From contig PFRS01000001.1 of assembly GCA_002788675.1 (NCBI GenBank), positions 298,706-340,112 on the forward strand: DNA of 41,407 nt. Direction: 5' to 3'. Below are positions 28,623 through 36,243 of the stretch, piece by piece. Each line of letters begins with the position of its first letter. Position 1 is the first letter of the stretch. The notes under the pieces were generated by a model that did no database searches, was not told the DNA's origin, and worked only from the letters and a program-made list of their open reading frames with translations. The DNA is from Candidatus Pacebacteria bacterium CG_4_9_14_0_2_um_filter_40_15. Its GTDB lineage: Bacteria; Patescibacteriota; Microgenomatia; UBA1400; PJMF01. A program made the translations under genes and the position numbers.

Positions 28623-29396
28623 ATGAATGTAATGATAGACCCTACTAATGTCAGGGGTGCTCTTACTGGTGGATCATCTCCACTTGCCCAGGGCCCTCAA
28701 GATCAAATGGTTGCGCAGGCAACCACAAATCAACAACTAGCTCCAGCAGCTCCAGTGAGTACTGCTGATGCTTTGTCATCTCTTGAAGCACTTGTTGCCG
28801 AAAGTGCACAGATAACTCCACCTGTCTCACCACAACCAGATCCTTTTGAAGATCAACTACCAGCAATACAACAACCACAAGCTTCGCAAGAGCCTCAACT
28901 TGGATTGGCTCCGGTAGTGACCGAGCAACCAGTTACAATTCCTCAAGATCCTTCTGCACAAGCTGTGCTGACAACCATGCAGAATGCACAAGACCCACTT
29001 AATCCACCAAATCCTGCACCAGCTTCAGCAAAAGAGTCGTTTGAAAGACCTGCGGCTCCTGACGCTACATCAATTGATGCCGGAGGCACTGTTCAGGCAG
29101 TTGAAGTTGAGAAGAATCCAGAATTACCTGTTGAAGTCGAAGGATTTTTGCAAAGAGTTGAAGATTTTTCAGCTCAACCACCACAGGAAGTTGTTATTGC
29201 TGATGGTTCTAATGAACAAGCAACAACTAATTATCCATCTCGACCTGTTATTGTGCTTCCCATTACAGAAGATGAAGAGCAAAAAGGAAAAAAGAAAAAT
29301 CCACGCAACAGTATTCGTTGGCTAGTTGAGTGGAGTCATAAAGTGATTAAAATGTTTGCTGGCAAAGTGATTTACCGGCATGTAGAGGAAGAATAG
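28623..29396 (+). CDS. Pro/Gln/Ala-rich low-complexity protein upstream of the T4SS-like ATPase
   Basis: 257 aa, disordered composition with a basic, more structured C-terminus (KGKKKNPRNSIRWLVEWSHKVIKMF). Confidence 0.55.
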   Translation: MNVMIDPTNVRGALTGGSSPLAQGPQDQMVAQATTNQQLAPAAPVSTADALSSLEALVAESAQITPPVSPQPDPFEDQLPAIQQPQASQEPQLGLAPVVTEQPVTIPQDPSAQAVLTTMQNAQDPLNPPNPAPASAKESFERPAAPDATSIDAGGTVQAVEVEKNPELPVEVEGFLQRVEDFSAQPPQEVVIADGSNEQATTNYPSRPVIVLPITEDEEQKGKKKNPRNSIRWLVEWSHKVIKMFAGKVIYRHVEEE

Positions 29397-29405
29397 GAAA
29401 GAACC

Positions 29406-31736
29406 ATGGATCCAAATGTAGTTTTACAACAAATGGTTGCAGTTGTTGGCGCTTTGTTCGCTATGATTTTACTTTGGGCTTTCATGGGAGCATTTGCGTA
29501 TATGGCTTTGCAGTGGTTTAAACACCGCAAGCGAGAGCAGTATGCTCTGAGTTTTGTTACTCTGATGATTAAGGTTCCAAAAGATAACGAAACAAAGATT
29601 GATGCAGCCGAACAAATGTTTTCTTCATTTTATTCACTGAAGAATCGGGGTGTGGCTGGCTTTATGAAACCAGACGATATAATTTCATTTGAAATTGTTG
29701 CGTTAAAGGAGGAAATCGTTTTTTATGTAAGCTGTTCTCGAGCAACTCGTGATTATGTCGAAAAACAAATTCACGGTGCATATCCAAATGCTCACATTAA
29801 TGAAGTCGATGAAGTAAACATTTTTAGTAAAAAAGGCAAGGTTGCTTTTGCAGCACTAACGCTTGAACAGTCTGACTTCAAACCTCTTAAACCTTACAAA
29901 GACCTACCTACTGACGGGTTATCATTAATCACATCGGCATTGGCAAAAATGGGTCCTGGTGAAGGAGCCGTTGTCCAATTACTCATTCAACCACTTTCAC
30001 GCAAATGGCAAGATAATGGTAGATCGTATGTTCAAAAGCAGAAAAAGCGCGAGGCTGACCCAGATAAAGCCAGTTATAACCATGATCCAAAAGAGATGGA
30101 AGCAATTACTACTAAGTGTGAAAAAGTCGGATTCAGAGTCGCACTGCGTATAGTTGTATCTTCACCAGAAGAACATACGGCAGAATCGCACATCAATAAT
30201 ATAACGGGAGCTTTTTCACAGTTTAGCAGTGCCTACAATAACATTAAAAAAGGTCGAGTGTTCATGAAGCACCTCTTCATGATTGATTTTATTTATCGTT
30301 ACATGCCGTTGTTTAACCGCAATGCAATGATTCTTAATACCGAAGAGTTAGCAACAATTTTCCACCTTCCAAATAAAATGATTGAAACGCATTTTATTAA
30401 GTGGCTGAACGCAAAACATGCTCCTGCTCCAAATAATATTCCTTCAAAAGGTCTCTTTTTAGGAAAATCAGAGTACCGTGGTGAGACAAGAAATGTGTTT
30501 ATTGGTGATGACGACCGTCGCCGCCATATGTACATCATTGGAAAAACGGGTACTGGTAAGTCAGAATTCCTCAAGGAAATGATCTTGCAAGATATCGATA
30601 ACGGGAATGGTGTCTGTGCTGTTGACCCTCATGGTGAGTTTATCGAAGATATTTTGCAACTCATGCCGCCAGAACGGGCTGACGACGTGATTTACTTTAA
30701 TCCATCTGATTTAACCCGTCCAATGGGCCTCAACATGATGGAAGCAGATAGCGAAGAGCAACGTCATTTTGTGGTGGGTTCAATTATTGGTTTGATGTAC
30801 AAGCTCTATGATCCACATAGAACAGGTATTATTGGTCCACGTTTTGAACATGCTATTCGTAACGCTATGCTTACTATTATGTATAAAAAGGGCACCACAT
30901 TTATTGAGTTGGTGCGTATTCTTACTGATCAAAAATATATTGATGAAATGCTCCCTCTTGTAAAAGACCCAGTGGTGCGTCGCTATTGGACTGACCAGAT
31001 GGCTCAGACTTCAGATTTTCACAAATCAGAAGTGTTGGACTACATTGTGTCAAAGTTTGGTCGGTTTGTTACTAACAAAACCATGCGTAACATTATTGGT
31101 CAGCCTGAAAGTTCATTTAATTTCCGTAAAGCTATGGACGAGCAGAAGATTATTCTCTGTAACCTTTCTAAAGGTGTGCTGGGAGAAGAAGATGCTAAAT
31201 TTTTGGGATTAATTTTAGTGCCAAAAGTGCTAACTGCTGCTATGTCTCGTCAGGATATTCCAATGCATGATCGTAAAGATTTCTTCTTGTACGTTGACGA
31301 GTTCCAGAACTACGCTACCGAAGACTTTGCCGTTATTCTTTCTGAAGCACGTAAGTATCGTCTTAACCTAGTTGTTGCTAACCAGTTTGTGAGCCAGATT
31401 GACGAAGAAGTCAAGAACGCTGTCTTTGGTAACGTAGGTACCATGGTAGCTTTCCGTGTGGGTGTCCCAGACGCTAACTTCTTGCAGCATGAATTTGCGC
31501 CAACATTTAATGAAGGCGACTTAACAAATATTGAAAAATATCATGTCTACATCAAAACCATTGTGAAGAATGAACCAGTGCCACCATTTAGTATGTCGCT
31601 GATGAAGGATATGACGTCTATCGAGGCTCGCATGAATCCAAAACAGGCTGAGATGATCAAACAATTATCTCGTCTTAAGTATGGAAAAGATGTGGATGTG
31701 GTGCAGGCTGAAATAACTAGTCGATCAAATCTCTAA
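29406..31736 (+). CDS. Type IV secretion/conjugation-like ATPase (TraG/VirD4/DUF87 type), N-terminal TM
   Basis: HMYIIGKTGTGKSEFLKEMI (Walker A), GVCAVDPHGEFIEDIL, DFFLYVDEFQNYATEDFAVILSEARKYRLNLVVANQF (Walker B). Confidence 0.88.
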   Translation: MDPNVVLQQMVAVVGALFAMILLWAFMGAFAYMALQWFKHRKREQYALSFVTLMIKVPKDNETKIDAAEQMFSSFYSLKNRGVAGFMKPDDIISFEIVALKEEIVFYVSCSRATRDYVEKQIHGAYPNAHINEVDEVNIFSKKGKVAFAALTLEQSDFKPLKPYKDLPTDGLSLITSALAKMGPGEGAVVQLLIQPLSRKWQDNGRSYVQKQKKREADPDKASYNHDPKEMEAITTKCEKVGFRVALRIVVSSPEEHTAESHINNITGAFSQFSSAYNNIKKGRVFMKHLFMIDFIYRYMPLFNRNAMILNTEELATIFHLPNKMIETHFIKWLNAKHAPAPNNIPSKGLFLGKSEYRGETRNVFIGDDDRRRHMYIIGKTGTGKSEFLKEMILQDIDNGNGVCAVDPHGEFIEDILQLMPPERADDVIYFNPSDLTRPMGLNMMEADSEEQRHFVVGSIIGLMYKLYDPHRTGIIGPRFEHAIRNAMLTIMYKKGTTFIELVRILTDQKYIDEMLPLVKDPVVRRYWTDQMAQTSDFHKSEVLDYIVSKFGRFVTNKTMRNIIGQPESSFNFRKAMDEQKIILCNLSKGVLGEEDAKFLGLILVPKVLTAAMSRQDIPMHDRKDFFLYVDEFQNYATEDFAVILSEARKYRLNLVVANQFVSQIDEEVKNAVFGNVGTMVAFRVGVPDANFLQHEFAPTFNEGDLTNIEKYHVYIKTIVKNEPVPPFSMSLMKDMTSIEARMNPKQAEMIKQLSRLKYGKDVDVVQAEITSRSNL

Positions 31737-31851
31737 ATGACGCTTGAGACGTTCGCCAATAGCTCACTTCCTTTCGGAACTTTACGAATCTTTTACTCTA
31801 TTTTAGTTTGTGGTGACGTTCCTCAAGAGACTCAATCGTCGTTTAGAGATT
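31728..31851. repeat. Long inverted repeat between convergent genes
   Basis: aatctctaaatgacgcttgag (31728-31748) vs ctcaatcgtcgtttagagatt (31831-31851): 21-bp arms, one G.U and one mismatch. Confidence 0.7.
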
Positions 31852-31862
31852 AGATCTAGAGG

Positions 31863-32255
31863 TTATTCTGAAGGTGAAGTGGTATCGTGGTTGTTTTCGT
31901 ACTCCTCAACAATTCCTTTGCAGTAGATGTACTGTCCGTATTCGACAGCACGTTCATGTAGTGGCTGCTTTTCTGGATCTGCTTCGCTGACGGAATCACC
32001 AAGAACAACACCAACGTGTTCGGTTAGCTCTTTCCCTTTTTCTGCAAGCGTAGCAACTTCAGGAATTTCCGTATCAGGAATGTGCACGGATTTTGTGTAG
32101 GGTGTAATTGCTTCAACAACAGGGGTGAGAGTATCAGTATAGGGAGTAAGTTTTTGTGCAAGCGATGAAGTCGAGTTTTGAGCATAAAAGTAGGCGATAC
32201 CAGAGATAATTATTGCCACAACAAGCACTAGAACTAGCTTCTTAAATATCTTCAT
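31863..32255 (-). CDS. Hypothetical membrane-anchored protein
   Basis: 130 aa with N-terminal TM; precedes the ABC exporter genes from the other side. Confidence 0.5.
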   Translation of the reverse strand: MKIFKKLVLVLVVAIIISGIAYFYAQNSTSSLAQKLTPYTDTLTPVVEAITPYTKSVHIPDTEIPEVATLAEKGKELTEHVGVVLGDSVSEADPEKQPLHERAVEYGQYIYCKGIVEEYENNHDTTSPSE

Positions 32256-32287
32256 AGATAGAGTATAGCATTAGAAGTGAGGGAGTG

Positions 32288-33499
32288 TTACTCGTAGCGC
32301 AGTGCTTCAATTGGAGACAGGTTTGCGGCTCTGCGAGCAGGAGCTACGCCAAAAATGAGGCCAACTGCCGTAGAAACACCAAATGCCAATAAAATAGCAT
32401 CCATGGTGATTTTTGCAGGGATAAATGATTGTAGTGCCCAGGTTCCCATGAAGGCAAGAGCAATACCAATCATTCCACCTAAAATTGAAAGCAGGGCTGA
32501 TTCAATTAAAAATTGGAACATAATCATGTTTGGTGTTGCGCCCAGCGCTTTGCGGAGGCCGATTTCGCGGGTGCGCTCGGTTACTGAGACGAGCATGATG
32601 TTCATAATGCCAATGCCGCCGACGACTAGAGAAATACTTGAGATACCACCCAAGGCAACGGTGAGGACACTTAAAATTGACTGAATACTTTCAAGTATGG
32701 ACGATTGTTCGATAACTGAGAATTCATCTTCTTTAAACTTCTCGAGCATAACTTTTTCTATTTCTGCAATAGATTCAGGAATATTTTCTGTACTTTTAGT
32801 TTTGGCAATAATTTCAAGAACAGTATTGCTGTCGAATTGTCGGAAGGCGGTTTCAATAGGCACATACACATAGGTGTCGAAAGATGGGCCGCCAAAACCG
32901 CCACCTCCACTTTCTTCCATTACTCCAATGACTCGGTAATTTGAGGAGCCAAGTTTTATTTTTTTGCCAATAGGATCAATGTCACCAAAAAGGGTATCAG
33001 CTATTCCGTAGCCAATAACGACCACCTTGTTTGCTCCATCTTCTTCATTTTTATCAAAGAATCTGCCTTTTTCTACCAGGATGTTACTTTGAGCTTCTGT
33101 GTATTGATAAGTTGTTCCGATAATACTAGTTGTTTCAACTTCATTTCGGTACGAGGCAGTTTCGGATTTTAGGGTCATTGGTACAGCCAAGGCAACAAAT
33201 TCTCGCAGACGCTGAATTTTTTGCACATCCGACATAGTTAATTTTGAGTTTGCAAAAGCACTGAGCTGTGCTTGTTGATTAAATCCACCATTTTCACCAA
33301 GAATATCGCCAGGATAGATAATTACCGTGTTTGCGCCAAGTTTGTCGAATTCAGCGGTTACAAATGCTGATAAACCATTTCCGATGGATGTGAGTAAGAC
33401 CACAGATCCGACACCAATAATCACACCAAGTGTGGTTAAGAAGGAGCGAGTTTTATTTACCCAGATTGCTTTTATAGCCAGTAGAAAGGTATTCTTCAT
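32288..33499 (-). CDS. ABC transporter permease (MacB/FtsX family)
   Basis: AIWVNKTRSFLTTLGVIIGVGSVVLLTSIGNG; C-terminal GGIGIMNIMLVSVTERTREIGLRKALGA. Confidence 0.9.
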   Translation of the reverse strand: MKNTFLLAIKAIWVNKTRSFLTTLGVIIGVGSVVLLTSIGNGLSAFVTAEFDKLGANTVIIYPGDILGENGGFNQQAQLSAFANSKLTMSDVQKIQRLREFVALAVPMTLKSETASYRNEVETTSIIGTTYQYTEAQSNILVEKGRFFDKNEEDGANKVVVIGYGIADTLFGDIDPIGKKIKLGSSNYRVIGVMEESGGGGFGGPSFDTYVYVPIETAFRQFDSNTVLEIIAKTKSTENIPESIAEIEKVMLEKFKEDEFSVIEQSSILESIQSILSVLTVALGGISSISLVVGGIGIMNIMLVSVTERTREIGLRKALGATPNMIMFQFLIESALLSILGGMIGIALAFMGTWALQSFIPAKITMDAILLAFGVSTAVGLIFGVAPARRAANLSPIEALRYE

Positions 33500-34218
33500 T
33501 ATTTTGAAGCCTTTCTTTTTTTAGGGGTCTTTTTTTTGGTTCGTTTTTTTGTATCAGAAATGATTTCGCCATCATGAAAGGTAATGAGTCTTTGGGCAAA
33601 ATCTGCAATTTCAGTTTCATGCGTAACCATGATAATAGTTTTACCTTCTTTATGGAGGTTTACTAAGAGTTTCATGATTTCATCACCACTTTTTGAATCA
33701 AGATTGCCCGTTGGTTCATCTGCAAAAATAATAGCGGGTTCATTTATGAGGGCACGAGCAATAGCTACTCGTTGTTGTTGGCCACCTGAAAGTTGAGCTG
33801 GTCCATTATTAATTCGATCTAATAATCCAACTCGCTCAATCATAGCTATGGATCGTCTTTTTTGTTCACGTTCGGAAACTCCGGCATAAATAAGGGGCAG
33901 GCGCACGTTATCTAGTGTTGAAGTTTTTGCTAACAGATTAAATTGTTGAAAAATAAAGCCGATCTCTTTATTTCTTAGTTGTGCTCGTTCAACTTCATTA
34001 TATTGAGTTACATCGATATCTTTGAGATAAATTTCTCCACCAGTTGGTGTTGCCAACATACTTGCCACTTGGAGGAATGTTGATTTTCCACTTCCGGAAG
34101 GGCCCATGATGGCAACGAACTCACCTCGCTCAATTTCAACAGTTATATCGTCGAGTGCACGAATTTTTGTATCACCGAGTTGGTAGTGTTTTGAAACTGA
34201 GTTCAAGCGAAGTAGCAT
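33499..34218 (-). CDS. ABC transporter ATP-binding protein (MacB/LolD-like)
   Basis: [47 protein letters not shown]. Confidence 0.93.
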   Translation of the reverse strand: MLLRLNSVSKHYQLGDTKIRALDDITVEIERGEFVAIMGPSGSGKSTFLQVASMLATPTGGEIYLKDIDVTQYNEVERAQLRNKEIGFIFQQFNLLAKTSTLDNVRLPLIYAGVSEREQKRRSIAMIERVGLLDRINNGPAQLSGGQQQRVAIARALINEPAIIFADEPTGNLDSKSGDEIMKLLVNLHKEGKTIIMVTHETEIADFAQRLITFHDGEIISDTKKRTKKKTPKKRKASK

Positions 34219-34224
34219 GTAAAA

Positions 34225-35268
34225 TTATTCTGGTAGTACCACTAAATCTGACTGGGAAAGACCTGAAATGACTTCAATATTCTCATCTGATTCAATGCCG
34301 GTTTCAATTTCGCGTTCTTCAATTTCTCCGGCAGCGTTTTGTACTTGCACGTAGGTGATATTCTCACGTTGAATTGTTGAAATGATGGGAACTGAAAGCA
34401 CGTTGTCTTTTTGGGCTAAAATGACCCGAGCATCACCATTCATGCCAATTCTAAATGGCATATTTTCAGCACTAGCTCCTAGGGGAAACTCAACTATAAA
34501 TACGGTTCCCTGTGAACTTTGAATAGCTGTGTAAGAAATGTAGTTTACTGAACTTTCTGTGGTTTCATCACCAAAAGCATCGAGTGAAATAACTGCAGAT
34601 TGGCCTTCTTTAATTTTAGTAACGTCTTCTTCCTCAACATATGCTCTAAACACAACAGTGGAAGGATTAATGACTTCAAAAAAGTCTGAAGGTAGTAGTT
34701 GCATGCCAGCAATTGCAGCTGGACTGGTTGTGAGAATACCATCGAATGGGGCAGTCAGACGAGTATTTTTAATGGCAATATCTTGAATTTCAACAGTCAA
34801 CACAGAGTTGTTGAGGTCAAACTGTTCTTTATCAATTGTTCGTCTGTCAGCATCAGATTGATTGTTATAATCACTATTGATATTGTCTTGAGTTTGTTCC
34901 CAATCCCAGCGTTCTTTGCTGTAATTATTCAGGTTTTGTTCTAGCTGTTTTTGTAGAGTTGCTTGATCGATAGTTGCGAGCGTTTGCCACTTTTTTACAG
35001 CATCGCCCTCTTTAGCACCAACATAGGTGAGCTTTCCGCCAGCTAAAAAGCGAAGGCGGGCACGTTCTTTCGCATCAATTGTGCCTGAAAGTTCGATAGA
35101 TTGTGTGATTGAGCCTCGTTCGGGATTAATGAGAGTAAGCTCAACAACATTTGCAGCTCTTGAGTTTATGTAGTACCCAATGCCAAGTATTAGAACGACT
35201 GCAACAACTGCAATTATTTTCCATTTTGCCTTGATACGTGAAAGTATTTTTTGTGCTTTAGTTTTCAT
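34225..35268 (-). CDS. Periplasmic adaptor/HlyD-like (MFP) subunit of ABC exporter
   Basis: N-terminal TM, PERGSITQSIELSGTIDAKERARLRFLAGGKLTYVGAKEGDAVKKWQTLATID, NTRLTAPFDGIL. Confidence 0.88.
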   Translation of the reverse strand: MKTKAQKILSRIKAKWKIIAVVAVVLILGIGYYINSRAANVVELTLINPERGSITQSIELSGTIDAKERARLRFLAGGKLTYVGAKEGDAVKKWQTLATIDQATLQKQLEQNLNNYSKERWDWEQTQDNINSDYNNQSDADRRTIDKEQFDLNNSVLTVEIQDIAIKNTRLTAPFDGILTTSPAAIAGMQLLPSDFFEVINPSTVVFRAYVEEEDVTKIKEGQSAVISLDAFGDETTESSVNYISYTAIQSSQGTVFIVEFPLGASAENMPFRIGMNGDARVILAQKDNVLSVPIISTIQRENITYVQVQNAAGEIEEREIETGIESDENIEVISGLSQSDLVVLPE

Positions 35269-35342
35269 TTCGATCCATTCGAAATTAATTATAGCACGAT
35301 GAATATACACTAAACAGACAAACGCTGCTGGTATATAATAAT

Positions 35343-35356
35343 CACTCGTACGAGTG
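35343..35356. repeat. 14-bp perfect palindrome CACTCGTACGAGTG upstream of the ABC exporter operon and tRNA
   Basis: Perfect self-complementarity read directly. Confidence 0.6.
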
Positions 35357-35394
35357 GACTGTAGAAAAAAATACGGTACACTATACTAGAGCAC

Positions 35395-35467
35395 GAGCCG
35401 ATAGCTCAGCTGGTAGAGCGGTAAGCTTATACCTTACTGGTCGGGGGTTCGAGTCCCTCTCGGCTCA
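35395..35467 (+). tRNA. tRNA-Ile (anticodon TAT/UAU)
   Basis: Cloverleaf by eye: acceptor GAGCCGA/TCGGCTC, D-arm GCTC/GAGC, anticodon arm GTAAG-CTTATAC-CTTAC, variable TGGTC, T-arm GGGGG-TTCGAGT-CCCTC, discriminator A; CCA not encoded. Confidence 0.9.
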
Positions 35468-35468
35468 C

Positions 35469-35506
35469 AAATAAAATATACCAGCGTAAGCTGGTTTATT
35501 TTATTT
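35469..35506 (+). terminator. Terminator hairpin after tRNA-Ile
   Basis: aaataaaatataccagc (35469-35485)/gctggtttattttattt (35490-35506), one mismatch, T-rich right arm. Confidence 0.75.
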
Positions 35507-35512
35507 GGTGGG

Positions 35513-35580
35513 TCAGAGACTGATTTGAAATCGTTCGCGACGGGCGCACGAGCGCACCTGCGTGAGTCACTCTCGGCTCC
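35513..35580 (+). pseudogene. Possible tRNA-like remnant (Ser(TGA)-like anticodon arm plus tRNA-Ile-like 3' end)
   Basis: actgaTTTGAAAtcgtt resembles a Ser(TGA) anticodon arm; gagtcactctcggctc (35564-35579) matches the tRNA-Ile 3' end gagtccctctcggctc (35451-35466) with 1 mismatch; no matching 5' half or proper T-stem. Confidence 0.4.
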
Positions 35581-35598
35581 TATGAGTAATAGTGCACG

Positions 35599-36081
35599 CT
35601 ACTTTTGTCGAAGTGCCACAAATTGAGTTAAAGAAAGAATCTCTTCTTTAAATCTTTCAGATTCAGTTAGTTGATCAAGTGATTTGTGAATTTTTTCAGA
35701 ATACTCATCAATTCTCGTTTGCAAAATAGCTACAATTCCCAATTCTATATGAACAGATTGAATGAGTGATATTTCAGTTTGAGAAAGAGAATTCTTACCC
35801 TAACACGCGCGTACAGTATTCTTTATTTTTTCTGATTTTGTTTCAAGTGCTTCAAATAAAAAGTATCTGTAGAGAGTTTTTTTATTTTCATTCACATCAC
35901 CGCCAACAGGTTTGCCAGTAATTTTAGGATCTCCAAACACACTTAAATAATCATCTCTAATCTGGAATAATCTTTTCAATTGCTTCAAAAATAGTTTCTA
36001 AAGTGGAAAGTGTTTTTGTGGGAGACCAGTGATAAGACCGGCTAATCCACCTCCAATAACTATGCAGTGTTTTTTTTTCAT
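35599..36081 (-). pseudogene. Decayed isoprenoid genes: N-terminus of a FAD/NAD-binding oxidoreductase joined to the C-terminal part of a polyprenyl synthetase, with in-frame stops
   Basis: Minus-strand translation from 36081: MKKKHCIVIGGGLAGLITGLPQKHFPL* then KLFLKQLKRLFQIRDDYLSVFGDPKITGKPVGGDVNENKKTLYRYFLFEALETKSEKIKNTVRAC*GKNSLSQTEISLIQSVHIELGIVAILQTRIDEYSEKIHKSLDQLTESERFKEEILSLTQFVALRQK*. The FQIRDDYL...GKPxGxDxxExKxTL block is the second Asp-rich region of trans-prenyl synthases. Confidence 0.78.
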
Positions 36082-36186
36082 TGTGTAGTCATTCTACCTA
36101 ACAACTTGAGAAAATGCGAAAGGATAATTGTAGATTAGGTTATGTACTGACAGTATTAAATTATTTTGATACATTTTGGCAAAGAA

Positions 36187-36215
36187 AAAGCGCCGTCAAA
36201 AAACTGACGGCGCTT
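36187..36215 (-). terminator. Hairpin terminator downstream of the 36244-38919 gene
   Basis: aaagcgccgtca / tgacggcgctt inverted repeat; on the minus strand followed by TTTTTC. Confidence 0.75.
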
Positions 36216-36243
36216 ATTACGCTACATTACAAAATAAATGATA

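Noticed and set aside
35800-35802. In-frame TAG in the prenyl synthase remnant as possible stop-codon recoding (readthrough/pyrrolysine-like)
   Set aside because: TAG is used as an ordinary stop elsewhere (for example uppS), and the gene also lacks its N-terminal half, so pseudogene decay is simpler.
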